A stretch of 64,000 bases of DNA, from contig PDUO01000019.1 of NCBI GenBank assembly GCA_003008705.1, positions 802,552-866,551 on the forward strand, given 5' to 3'. Source of the DNA: Pezicula radicicola (lineage: Eukaryota > Ascomycota > Leotiomycetes > Helotiales > Dermateaceae). Under the pieces are notes generated by a model. That model saw only the letters and a program-made list of their open reading frames with translations. It was not told the origin of the DNA and ran no database searches. Of this stretch, positions 47,263-59,411 are shown piece by piece. The position numbers and the translations under genes are program-made. The stretch's first letter is position 1. The number at the start of each line of letters is the position of its first letter.

Positions 47263-49613
47263 CGTGCCATGCGAGGCGCGCCGCCTCGAGTCCTAATCCA
47301 ATGCGACACAGGGCCTGCTGGTGTTTTATTATATGTCGTCGGGGTCTCGAGGTTTAATGATATGAAGGGAGGTCGGCTGAAAGATGGCTGGAGAAGGGGT
47401 TGGCAGACCGTTTGTGAAAGCTGGCGGCTGCTTTCCCAATAGGTCTTTAGAACCACCAAAAATGACCGATGCGAAAGTAGACAGCTGCGAGCTCAAGATA
47501 TTGTTGTTATGTTCATGAGAGATGGGTTGTGTACGTTGATGGCCCGACTTTCAAGGATGCTCCAAAAATTATAGTCGCTAGAGTCAAAGCGTGAAGCAGC
47601 AACGGGAGTTGAGCAGCCTGCCAGCTACTTCAAACCTCGTCCATGCTTTTCGCATAAGACCGTACGTTAGGAAATACTATCAAATAATATTAGGATCTGC
47701 GTCGTATTGAAAGGGCTTCAAATTCTCGAGAGAAAGGGAAATCGTCACTTTAGTCTAAGGTAGATAGCAGACTTAGAGATTAGGCACTTAGCAGCCGATG
47801 GATTTCGCGGCGTTCATTGTTCTACGGTTCGACCCTTTTTGATTTCCCCCTGACTTTTGTTCCACTCGTCGATCCCTGTCCGCCGCCTTTCTCAGATAGG
47901 CCTATCACAAGAGCTTCCTGTAACGATTGTTTCAAAAGGCCTGCTTGAGTAGTCTTGAGATGATCACGTTTTCGGAGGCTATCCAGAGGGGCTTGAAAAC
48001 AGCCTGCAAGTCCCTATGTCCCTGTCTTGGAGGTACACAATTCCCCCTTATGAGCAACTCAGGACAGGATGGGAATGTTTTAATGGTCGACCGGGACATC
48101 GTGCACCGCGGGAACCAAAGTCTATTCGTGCTATTTAGGCCATCACTGCATGATGATGATAATGTCTCTGGTATGGTTAGACATCTTACCAAATCATGAT
48201 CATCTATGATTGGCCAGGGAAAAGGCAAAGGCCTTTGGGGTGAGGGGTGGTAGAGGATACAGGCTCTTAGGCGGGCGTGGCGGGCGAACGGCAGCACCTG
48301 CATTACTGCTGAGGTAGTCTAATCTCAGCTACTAAGTTACTACTATAGCTACGTCAAGTCTAGCCTACCTCTTCGCTCTTCAAATATCGAATAGAAGCCA
48401 ATCTCCCAATTCCCAGACACTAAAATGCCAGTTCACCGGTTTATCGATAAGTGGATAACCATTTCTGTGTGCAGATTACTTACTCGCGTACACCGCACCT
48501 CTCCTGATATGTCGGGCTTACACTTCTGAGTGTAAGACATACTCAGTACCTACACTCAACCTCTTTGCCTCAGTGCAGGTCAGACATAGCCAGGGCGATT
48601 CATGCCCTCGTTGCCCTGAAAGCTACAGGTTATACTGTACTTCTGGAGTATGCAGCCTTATAGTGATCAGCTGCCAGTGATAATTTGTCCCAATGTTGGA
48701 ATGGATGCTCTGATTGGCCTGTGTGCCACCCGTCAACTTGCTCAGCGGCTATCGCATAGGTGCTGAGCAAAGTAGTTTGTAAGAGAATATAAGAATAGAC
48801 ACACTTGCACGTCAAGCAAGTGGCAATAAATTGCTGCAGCAAGAGATCATTATCGTCATTTACCTTGCTTGCGTGGCGCCCTTTCGCCCTTTGTCCCTTT
48901 GGTACAGCGCATGAGGCAGAGCAATGTGATTCTGCTGAGAATCTATTCCCTGGCAAAGGATAGGGCGAGTGACTTCCTGAGGAATATCGTCGCCCACCTC
49001 GGGTCTTTTCACCGATGACTGTGTCCTACTGCAAAATCTCGGGTTTCTGCGCATTGATGATACGGTACAGTACGGTGTTTTTTGGGGGAGGGAAGTAGGT
49101 AAGAAGTGATATTGGAAGACGATGTGTGCTGTCACCGCCAACCGAAAGCGGTTCTGGAACTTCTGGGGCGGAAAGGGCTCGGCGGCGGCGCGTGATGTGA
49201 TCGGCAACTAGCTTCTCTACGTACCTCTTGCTCCAAAACGATGAGGCTCAACTGAGGTGATGGAATTGTGAGCGAGAGAAGTGTGTATATCTCTAGCCCG
49301 TAGACAAAGCGCGGAAATTGATATCAAGAGTATCGTTCTCGCAAGAAAGCAACGCGAGCCACTGGCCATCATACGCTGCAATAGTTGGCAACCACAGTCA
49401 GTCAATCGACCCTTGAACTCTCCTCGGTGTTTGCCTTCTGGTGCTTTGCCTGACTTCGTGCAGTCCTCGTCGAGCAATATTCCTCCTCTGGCCCTCGAGC
49501 CCTCGTACTGCTCAATAGACTTCCAAACGCAGTGTCCTCATCTCTTCCGCTTTATCGCCGTCCAGCCTCGATGAAGGCTTCAATGCTTTGAGGAGACCCC
49601 AGGTCCTTCCAAT
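47263..49613. promoter_or_regulatory. Divergent intergenic region between Tea1-like and kog1 genes
   Basis: About 2.35 kb between two start codons on opposite strands, so it must hold both promoters and 5' leaders. Open frames of 90-123 codons at 47927-48303 and 48630-49207 have no recognisable domain or splice partners. No clear TATA box is assigned. Confidence 0.5.
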
Positions 49614-52600
49614 ATGACTGCAGTGGCAGTTCAGCAGAGTGCTCACCGGCAGCAATATAACCCCCGATCTCACTCCAACATATCTCCACATCAATCTCGC
49701 CCCCAGAGCTACACGGCATCCGCCTCCTCACAAATGCGACAACCAGAGCTGCTGGCGCAATCATCAATGAATGGCACACCAACTGTGGTGAACGGCATCG
49801 CAGCTGGAAAAGAGAATACCCGGTCGACCTCTTTCATCCCCCACAATGGCAGCGAGCCTTCGAATATTCGATACAAGGAAAGGCAAGCCTCGTTAGCTAG
49901 TGCTTCTACTGGAACTATGTCAGAAAGCATACACAATCGCAGACTGTCCCTGCAATCACGCCCGGTCACTGCCGCAGATTCTTCGCAGGAGGAGTCGGAG
50001 GCTGAAAGGAGAATAATACCACGAAAGGCTTTGCAGAGATCAAAGAGCGACTATGGACCTAGAGGTGAAGATGTAGACTCGCAACCGGAAGATGATGTTC
50101 AGGATTGGGGCGCACGACATGGATTTGAGGATCATTATGCTTCAGAAGAATATGTTTCTCAGTTAGCAAGTGTAAGTCGCTCCTTCCTCAAGTAGTCTCA
50201 AGTTCTGTTTCCTTCCGGCCGCTATACGTAACCACGCGCGCTATCAAAAGATCCTCAAAAAATTCACCACCAGCTCGGTATAGAGCGTCCGCTTGAAAAA
50301 AAAATTACTTCGACAGGACCCAATATCAAAGCCTCCAGAGGGACATCAGCTTTACTATGGACCTTCAAGAGCATTGCCTTGTCTTTTGTTATTCCCCGGT
50401 CTCAAACCATGAACTCGAACAAGCCCAAGGATTGGAATTGCCTCAGCTTAACTACGACAGAACCATAGATCGATATAAGATTCCTAGAGCTGTAATGACC
50501 TGGCCGGTCGAATTTCATGGTGACGAGCCTGATGCTGACGTTTTATCCATATTGCAGAATTGGTACATGTATTGGACTGAGAAACGGCACGACACGAACG
50601 GCAACGCAAAACCACAACCCCCGCTCACACAAGACTGGCGGATGAAGGACCGGCTCAAAACAGTTTCTGCGGCATTAGCCATATGCCTCAACATTGGAGT
50701 TGAGCCGCCCGACCAGCTCAAGACAACACCAGGGGCAAAGCTCGAAGCATGGCAGGACCCTACGCAGCCTCCAGTTCAGAAAGCATTGGAAAGCATTGGG
50801 AAATCGCTGCAAGGTCAATATGAAAGCCTTGCTATTCGAACGAGGTACAAGCAATACCTAGATCCCTCGGTTGAAGAGACAAAGAAGTTCTGTGTTTCCC
50901 TCCGAAGAAATGCCAAGGAAGAACGAGTACTGTTCCATTACAATGGCCATGGTGTGCCGAAGCCTACAAGTTCTGGGGAGATTTGGGTTTTCAACAAGAA
51001 CTACACACAATACATTCCAGTTTCCTTATTCGACCTTCAAACATGGCTTCAGGCACCAACTTTCTTTGTCTGGGACTGTTCTGATGCCGGCAACATCCTA
51101 AGCAATTTTGAACGATTTGTCATAAAGCACGAAGAGGAGGAAGCAGAAAAGGTTGCGCAAGATCCAAGTCATATCGTGACCAACTTCAGACCATATATTC
51201 ACTTGGCCGCAACTGGCATCAAGGAAAGCCTGCCAACCAATCCCAATCTCCCGGCAGACGTATTTACCTCCTGTCTGACGACCCCCATAGAGATGGCATT
51301 ATGGTATTTTGTATTACAGAATCCTTTGCCGTCTAAAATTACCCCAGAAAGGGCCAAAAAGCTTCCAGGTAGACTCCAAGAGCGTAGAACTCCATTAGGA
51401 GAGTTGAACTGGATCTTCACTGCTATCACCGATACCATAGCATGGACAACTCTACCTCGGTCACTATTTCGACAATTCTTCAGACAAGATCTGATGGTCG
51501 CAGCACTATTCCGTAACTTTCTTCTGTCGCAAAGAGTCATGGCCACGTACGGATGCCATCCTCAATCTTCCCCCGAGCTTCCTGATACTCACCAACACCC
51601 ACTTTGGGAAAGCTGGGACCTTGCGGTGGAGATGGCACTCTCTCAGCTGCCTCAACTGGAACAAAAAGAGGAGGGCCTTCTTCCCGATTATGAATATGTC
51701 AATTCCAGCTTTTTCACAGAGCAGTTGACGGCATTCGAGGTGTACCTCTCTCAAGGCGCTGTAACTCACAAAGCCCCAGAGCAACTCCCAGTCGTACTGC
51801 AGGTTCTCCTCAGCCAGCAGCACAGAGTGAGAGCTCTAATACTGCTTGGCAGATTCCTTGATATGGGCCCTTGGGCAGTGAATCTAGCCTTGAGTATTGG
51901 CATCTTTCCATACGTGCTGAAGCTTTTACAATCAGCTGCCAATGAGTTGAAGCCCGTCATGGTATTCATATGGACACGAGTTTTAGCTGTTGATATCACC
52001 TGCCAGGCAGATCTGCTGAAGGACAGTGGATACAATTACTTCTCCTCGATTTTAAAGCCCACGGAAGGTCTTCCCGTCGATTCCACCAACAGCCTCGAAC
52101 ACAAAGCTATGTGTGCTTTTATACTTGCCATGCTCTGCAAAGGATACAAGCAGGGTCAACATGTTGCAAATCAGACAGAAATCATGACGTACTGCTTGCA
52201 ACACATAGAAAATCCCGAAAATCCACTACTACGCCAATGGGCATGTCTCTGCCTTAGCCAGTTGTGGGATGATCTACCCGAAGCAAAATGGCGAGGCATC
52301 AGAGAAAATGCACTGAGAATCCTTGGCAAGTTATCGAAAGATTATTGTTGCGAGGTCAGAGCCGCCATGCTCTATGCCATGGCCACATTTTTGGGTATCC
52401 CGGATCTGACTGATGAGGTTGCACGGCATGAAGAAGAAGTGTCTTGGACGGTACTTGACATGGCTAGCGATGGAAATGCCATGGTACGCAAAGAGGTCTT
52501 GGTCTTTATATCCAAATTCGTTCGCCGTTATGAAAACAAGTTCTTCGTGGCTGCTTATGAGCAGTTACAAGAAGAACGCGAATACCGTAAATATCCCGTG

Positions 52601-54505
52601 GTTGAGGACGGGAACGACCATAAAATGGGTCTGCATTACGCCAGGATGGAAAATCGCAATAAAGACGGTACAATAAAACCCATAGCACATGGACTCGCCC
52701 ATAACTCAATATTTGCTGCGATGTGGAAGCACGTCTATATCATGGCGGTCGATCCACATCCAGAAGTTCAACGCAACGCAACAATCATCATTGATTACGT
52801 CCACAACGCGATGCTGCAGTCTCCTCTTGGTGATCCTATGCAGAGTATCATAGACGAAATCGGTCGTCTTGCTGCTAAGTCATCTGCATCAGCCCAGCAT
52901 CATTCCGATCCACGGCCCAGCACGCCTACCCAATCTAATTTTGCCAATGATATACCTCCCCCTCAACTTGGCTTACTCAAAAGAACCGCAAGCTCATTTT
53001 TCAGCTTAGCGTCTGCTTTGGGGGTCGGCAGTCCCTCAAATTCAGAGAACTCGTCAAACGATCCGAATAGGACAGAAAAGATTGTCCCAAAGTCTCCGGG
53101 ATCCCAAAGGAGCTCACATCCACAATGGTCTCGTTTCCCCGCAGAATGGGCACCTCCGCCTGAGCAGAATGACACTGCTGCGACTCCAGGCACATATCAC
53201 GTAGCGAAGGAGCCCATGTCGGGTGATTTTAAGCCACGGGATATGTCACTTCCCCCAATGATACCATTGAAGAGCTCATTCTTAGAATGGTCCATTGAGT
53301 ACTTCCGAGAACCCCAGATGAAGGCCAATGAAGCCGAAGAACCTGGTAGCACCGACTACAACGAGCGATTGTGGAGGCGAGCACGCAATGAGAATATCTT
53401 AAGAGACACGCAACCTCAGAAAGAGATTGCTGGCACAAGCAAGTGGAGTAATGCTGCAGGATTCATCAACAATGGAAGTCAGCCCACAAAAATGACCATG
53501 CATCAATTTGAAGATCATCTAGCCGTATCAGATGACCGGGATACAGTTTGTGTATGGGACTGGAAGACCAACAGTCGGTTGAGTCGTTTCTCCAACGGCA
53601 ACCCGGTAGGCTCGAAGATCAACGATATCAAATTCATCAACGAAGATGATCAGGCATTCTTGATGACAGGATCGTCGGATGGAGTTATCAGGATATATCG
53701 AAACTACGATTCAGACAAAAAGATTCAGGTTGCATCTGCATGGCGAGCTCTGACCCAGCTAGTTCCCAGTAATGTCAACGCAGGAATGGTGTTTGACTGG
53801 CAGCAAGTATCAGGAAAGCTTATCGTGGCTGGTGATGTCAAGGTTATTCGTGTATGGGCTGCAGCACCAGAACTCTGTCTTGTCGATATTCCCGCAAGAT
53901 CTGGGTCTTGCGTCACCTCTTTGACATCAGATCAAATGACTGGCAACATCTTTGTAGCTGGCTTTGGTGATGGAGCTATTCGCGTCTTCGATGCCCGCGT
54001 CAAGCCCCAGGAAGCCATGGTTAAAAAGTGGAAAGATGAATCTGACAAACAGTGGATTAAGGCCGTACACATGCAGAGGGGTGGACAACGGGAATTGGTT
54101 TCTGCAAGCCGTAATGGTAAGGTGAAGCTTTGGGACATTCGCCTCGACAAACCTCTACGGACTATTCATACAACAGATGATACACTACGCACTGCAAGCA
54201 CTCACGAGCATCTTCCGGTATTCACTGTGTGAGTTATTCTCACATACAGAGAACTGAGAATCTACTAACATGCATATAGCGGTACTGGAACCCATCTTGT
54301 CAAAGTTTACAACTTTGAGGGGCGAGAACTCTCACGCATGGAACCTTATTCTAATTTCTTACACCAAGGTGGCAAATCTGCCATCTCAGCTACGTCCTTC
54401 CATCCTCACCGCGCGATGCTCGCTTGTGCAGCGCGCGGTGACAACCACATTAATCTTTTTACTTGTGCTGAGAAGAAACCTCCCTTTGCTTCTGATACAT
54501 CTTAG
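49614..54505 (+). CDS. kog1: Kog1/raptor, TORC1 subunit
   Basis: Exons 49614-50171, 50339-54228 and 54280-54505 give 1557 residues. The first exon is a Ser/Gln-rich leader. The raptor N-terminal caspase-like domain follows: HCLVFCYSPVS, MTWPVEFHGDEPDADVLSIL, QNWYMYWTEKRHD, VLFHYNGHGVPKPTSSGEIW and TFFVWDCSDAGNIL. The His and Cys dyad positions are visible, but raptor is not a known protease. Helical HEAT repeats occupy about 580-900 (LRQWACLCLSQLWDD, VRAAMLYAMATFLG). A disordered linker precedes WD40 blades (VCVWDWKT, GVIRIYRNYD, IRVWAAAPE, AIRVFDAR, VKLWDIR), and the last exon completes the propeller. Kog1 presents substrates to Tor kinase and senses nutrients. Exon 2 begins in frame at 50339; that acceptor is the least certain join. 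Confidence 0.96.
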
Positions 54506-55842
54506 AGACGATGCGGGACAAGCGTAGATTGGAAGAAGGCTGGAGGTTGTTTCAAGAGCGTGTCGAGATGTCATTTTCTACGTTGTCCTGGTGGCATTAA
54601 TTCAGCTTGGGTGGTTACGAAACATGCGCATTTTTACTAGGCATATAGCGTGGATGGTTGGGCTTGGGAATCAATTGCTGGTAAAGGTTGGCGTTAAATA
54701 GAGCACTCCTTCCGAGTGTCTACGTTGTTTGGTTTAGCTCCGGCTGCTGTTCTTTTCTGGATTTCTTGGTTGGAATCATGCAAGCGAGTACGTCAGCTTG
54801 GAGATAATCTTGACTTTCAGGGGAGTAATGGACTAGAGATAATACACTATTGTATAGGATCCGTATGGGCGCTCTTTTTCACTGAATAGATGAGGTAACT
54901 TTCATCCACGTCGTAGTGATATATATGGCTCAACAAGATCTGCGAGAGAAAATAAGACAAGCAAGAGAAAAACGCCTTTCCGCCACTACTAGTAAAAGTA
55001 AATCCAAATTCTTTTCAGAGCTCTTACGAAGTCTAGAAATGAAATTTAGTAGAGAACATGAGATTCGAACTCATAACCTTTCTGAGAAGACATCTTATAT
55101 TACGCTGTGGTGCAAGAGGAATGAGCTACCATTCATTGCTCTAACTCCCCTTCGTCGTTTGTACTTATGGAGATAGGGTTAATTTTTTTTTCTTTCAAGT
55201 TTTGTAGGGATATACGTGTACAGCTGTGAATAACCGGATTGATATGTCTGAGAATTTATGGTTTGTACCCTATGGTTTTATGAAGGCTGCTCGATGGAGT
55301 GGCATTGAGATGGGTTCTAGATGAGTCAACACACTCAACTTCAACCACAAATAGCAAGTTCCTCATACTATCTCTACCAATTTAAATATGTTTGCGGTAT
55401 TTTAAACAAGCAAGCTTTAAACTCAAGGTACCTGGGTCAAGTGAGTTACTGCAGCTTATTCTCATGATTTTGAATTTTGGTTAGTTGATATTGATGCAGG
55501 TGCAGGTCCACTTAAAAACTGTGGCTCTAGAAGATGAAGCAGTTATTCTAACCTAAGTGTAGTCGTGACTCAAGATGTTATAAGGTCTTCGGAAGTACTA
55601 CACGTATATAAATAGCAAATTGCTTTCAGACTGCCTTGTTCTTTTCCAGTTAATTGTTACATGCCTTGATTAGATACAGTACTTCAAACATATTTGAGAT
55701 ACAAGAAACACGATTCTACCTAAGGACCCTTACCCAATTATCCAGCTCTTTCGATAAAAGCAATCGTCTCCTGATGTACCGATGTATTATAAATCCCCAA
55801 ACCCCCCTAATATCAACCTAACGCCAAGACCAATACAATAAG
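54506..55842. other. Intergenic between convergent genes
   Basis: About 1.3 kb between kog1 and the small membrane protein gene, which face each other. The 86-codon plus-strand frame at 54916-55176 is an antisense reading of the tRNA-like sequence at 55051-55142 and is not called. Confidence 0.5.
55051..55142 (-). other. Degenerate tRNA-like sequence
   Basis: Read on the minus strand, ATGAG-TTCGAAT-CTCAT forms a perfect 5-bp T arm with a canonical T loop (B box). AATG-GTAGCT-CATT forms a 4-bp D arm 9 bases from the 5' end. The ends AGAGCAA and GTTCTCT pair at 5 of 7 positions. The anticodon loop is too long (about 15-17 bases) and the variable region is also long. It looks like a decayed or intron-bearing tRNA of the long-variable-arm class; the isotype is unclear. 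Confidence 0.3.
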
Positions 55843-56496
55843 TTACAAGCCGTTGTTATTCAGTTGCCCGATACTCTTATTTCTAGCATACTCGACCTTC
55901 GCCCATACGCTCAAAAGAATAACAGCCATGAACCAGAGCGAGAATATGGTAACAGCAATAGAAACACCTACAAATGTCCAGAAATCCTTCCTCTTCTTCT
56001 GTGCCTGGGCCTCCAAGTCGACCTCCTCCTTATCAGCCTGCTTCAGTCAGGTTTTCACTTCACATGGCAATAGTCACACAGAACCTACCAAAGGCTGTTG
56101 CTGTTGTTGCTGTTGTTCCAACCTATTTTCCAAAGACTCTACCCGGTTCATCAACATCATAATCGTATTCTCTCTCATGGACTCAGCATCCATGGAACTT
56201 CCTCCCCAGAGACTAATTCCCGGATCTTCTGAGCCGTCGTCGTTCTCTTGGGCGGTGGTTGATTGGGAGAAAGAGGTGTTGCGATGACGGTTGGGAGAGG
56301 CGACGGACCGGAAGGATGGTGGCGCCGTATTTGGGATACCTGTGAAATAGGAGGGGTCAAGTTGGTCGAGAGGAACTCCATTCTCTACGAGTGGTACCTA
56401 GAATGACAGCTTTTAGTTGGTGTTCACTTAGGCTTCATTACGGGGCGGAGGCAATTAATTGCTTGAACATACGCGTTCGTACTGCTGGTAAGACAT
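55843..56496 (-). CDS. Small single-pass membrane protein with coiled coil
   Basis: Three exons, 56496-56473 (24 bases), 56397-56089 and 56037-55843, all joined in phase 0, give 175 residues. The start MSYQQYERVPLVENGVPL is followed by DQLDPSYFTGIPN and a Ser/Asn-rich segment. A short coiled coil (MLMNRVESLENRLEQ plus a Gln run, residues about 90-110) comes next. An acidic/basic patch (DLEAQAQKKRKDFW) precedes one membrane helix, WTFVGVSIAVTIFSLWFMAVILL, and a 20-residue tail. The family is not recognised. The layout suggests a C-terminally anchored organelle or ER membrane protein that forms oligomers through the coiled coil. Confidence 0.75.
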
Positions 56497-57800
56497 CGCG
56501 AGTAACCTCTGAGGAGCTGCTGTAGCCTGAAATCTGGAGAAGCAGTGGTGGGGTTCGTTGCGGGGTCGTTATTTGTTTGCCTTTGCGGTACAGAACTTGC
56601 TGTACCCGTCGTGTCCTCTTGATTCTCCAATCTTCAAATGCGTGAAGTAGATACTCAACTCTGCAAACCAAGACACACAGGATGAAAAAGAGAAACGAAA
56701 GCCACAAGCCTACAACTGCCTCCGCCGCGTAAGCATTCGGTCAGATTTACCCTTCACCAAGTCCTGTGAGGCTGCCATTGCTGGGCCGCAGACCAGCATA
56801 CCGAGGAAGTCTGAGAACGTTAAAGGGTCAAGGCTCATTGGCTATGATTTCAACAAGGCAGCACAAATGATGTCGCGGGTAGGAGGTGGTGGCAGTGCTG
56901 GAGATAACCTGCGATTCGCTGATCTGTTGCTGTGTTTGAGGTTGCATCACGTTAGATTCTCACGTGATCTAGAGGTCACTTACTGGGCTTCGTAGAGGAG
57001 TAACTCAACAATGTCAATGTTTTTCGGACAGATTAGAGATGAAACAGTTGGGGTTTTTTTTTGTTTTTTTGAATCAGATATACAGTACCTCTCGTTGCCA
57101 TACCCAAGAGCCATTTAAAATGGTGAGCTATCTTGACAAAGCATACGTTGATAAAACTAGATATGACTTCGGTCGTCTAATTCATGCAGGTATTCATTCC
57201 GGTAAAACACAACAGTTTGTAAGGTTCACAGTCTTGCTCCGGGCTTGTGGAGGTTCCAATTCGCATGAGTACTTACAAAGGTGCAGAAAGGTAATCGGTC
57301 TTCACTGTAAGAAAGCATGTCGAGTAAGCTACTCAAATTTCTAAACTAAGTCAATCATTAAAAACATGAATCTAGGTGGCTACTCAAGTACTAGATGACC
57401 TCACCACCTTAACGTCAGTAGCGTTGTCATTATCTTTTTAGAAGAAGAAAACTGTAATAATAGACTCAAGTCATTTTATTTCGATATCTTGGAACTGTAC
57501 TGGTCTGGCTCACTCGTCGCTTAGGCTGGAAAAGGGGGCTCGGCACGTGGCATTGTTGTCTAGTACAAATACAGCTAGACTATGCGCTCTGGATCCCTGC
57601 TTAGTGCTGATTAACACGCTGAGTGATTCTTCCAAATGCTCGCTCAGAAATCGTCACCTCCAAAAAAAAGAACCCCAGAACGTAAGGTAATAAAGAATGA
57701 GTCTCCAATGAGCAAGTAATCCTTTCCAATCCTTTCGTAACCCACTTCCGTCTTCTCCAACCATCTCCAACCTTCTCGCAACTTGCAAGAACGTCTATAT
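56497..57800. other. Divergent intergenic region
   Basis: About 1.3 kb between the minus-strand small membrane protein and the plus-strand pirin. A 41-codon minus-strand frame starts at 56838 (MSLDPLTFSDFLGMLVCGPA). It has a possible GT donor after Lys-29, but no convincing continuation was found, so it is left uncalled. It could be a small uncharacterised gene or leader. Confidence 0.45.
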
Positions 57801-58895
57801 ATGAAGCTCCTCCTTCTTATCACCTCCATTTTCATTGCATCAGTTTCAATACTATACTCAACCCCACTACTACAGCTTTTAGCAAACCTCACCAACAGCT
57901 TCAAGTCTCCAAGTACTTCAACTACAATTGACACCATTGAGATCCCTCAGAACCTCATGAGCAGTGCGAATACAGTTAAATCAGTGATGTCCAAACTGTC
58001 CCACGCGAAGATTGTGCCCCGTCGGTCCAACGAACGTGGACACGCAAACCACGGTTGGCTCGACTCATACCACACATTTTCTTTCGCAGACTACTACGAC
58101 CACCGATTTCAGAATTTTGGAAGTCTGCGAGTACTGAACGAAGACCGTGTGGACGCCGGTCAGGGATTCCCAACACATCCTCACCGCGATGCCGAGATCT
58201 TCAGTTATATCCTTAGTGGAGAGTTGACGCACAGGGATAGCATGATCCAGAAAGGCAAGGAAGGAAAGGAGGGAGACGATTTCTACAGGATGAAGAGAGG
58301 TGATGTGCAATTTACAACTGGTGGAACTGGTATGTTATAATCCTCTCTAATTTCAATGCTATAATGTTCTAACAAAAACAAAGGAATTGCGCACTCTGAA
58401 CAGAACGAATCAAAGAAACAAGTCCACTTCCTCCAAATCTGGGCTCTACCATGGAAGCGTGGCCTCACCCCAAGATACCATACCAAGACCTTCAGCGAAG
58501 ATGCAAAGCGCGCTGCTTTCGTTCCCATCCTCTCCCCTCTAAAAGCAGGACCAGAAGCCAAACCCGCCGAAGAGAAAGAGGCCGAACCTACATTACCAGA
58601 AACGATACCAATTCATGCCGATTTCGTCATGGGAGCTGGTATAATCGGTGTCGACAAGCGCTTCAAGTGGATAGTTGGTGCTAATGCCGTCAAGACAACC
58701 AAGGGCCGAAAAGTCTACGTTCACGTGCCAATGTGCAAGGGAGGAAGCGCGAAGATTAGAATTGATGGACGGGAAGATGCTGTTTTGGGAGAGGGAGATG
58801 GTGCGTTCATTAGTAATGTGAATGCTACTGATGTTATCAGCTTCGAGAGTATTGGCGAGGCGGAGGCTGAGGTTGTTGTGTTGGATAGCGACTAG
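57801..58895 (+). CDS. Pirin-family cupin with hydrophobic N-terminal extension
   Basis: Exons 57801-58329 and 58384-58895, phase 1, give 346 residues. The pirin core starts at about residue 70: RRSNERGHANHGWLDSYHTF, then GFPTHPHRDAEIFSYILSGE (His-x-His metal ligands) and TGIAHSEQNES (the later His and Glu ligands), then the C-terminal cupin. Pirins bind Fe and act as nuclear cofactors or quercetinase-like dioxygenases. The start ATG at 57801 adds MKLLLLITSIFIASVSILYS, a signal-like or membrane segment not usual in pirins. An internal ATG at 57957 would give the usual soluble form of about 294 residues. Targeting therefore depends on which start is used. Confidence 0.9.
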
Positions 58896-59411
58896 TTAAT
58901 TGTTTGTACCTGTTGATAAATTATATACTATCGAAAATTTGCATACATCCAAGAGATTGCAGAAATGAATCTTGTCAAACAAGACATTTTCGAATCATGG
59001 TTGACTTTTTTAAGTAGGTTGTAAGTGCCACTTATTTACACGACTTCTGATTGGACAATTGGCAATCGCCATCTTCATCCCAAATTCCCAGGCCAAGCCC
59101 GCGGACGATTAATGCATATTTCTTGTTTCGTTTTCAGTTACTAGACATGAATCTTGTGGTTGAGAAGTCCTCGGTCCGATCATCTCATATGTAAAAGTGG
59201 AATTTTGATCTGATTTCCATGTTCCAGTAGCGGTACAGTAAAGGACAAGTCTGCTACCTAGATACCATTTACTCAAACTTATTCCTCTTCCTCTCACTTC
59301 ATTTTAAGATCTCACTTCCAGTTTTCAACCTCACCACAGCAGAATATCTGAGCATATCTATCTTTTTGCAATACCTTTGCAATCTAGTTCTGTGCATCAC
59401 CACGAACCTCG
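58896..59411. other. Intergenic, nothing recognised
   Basis: About 0.5 kb between pirin and the caleosin relic, with no gene or repeat recognised. Confidence 0.4.

Noticed and set aside
54916..55176. 86-codon plus-strand frame with the phrase EIRTHNLSEK
   Set aside because: This phrase is typical of antisense translation of a tRNA T arm; it overlaps the tRNA-like sequence.
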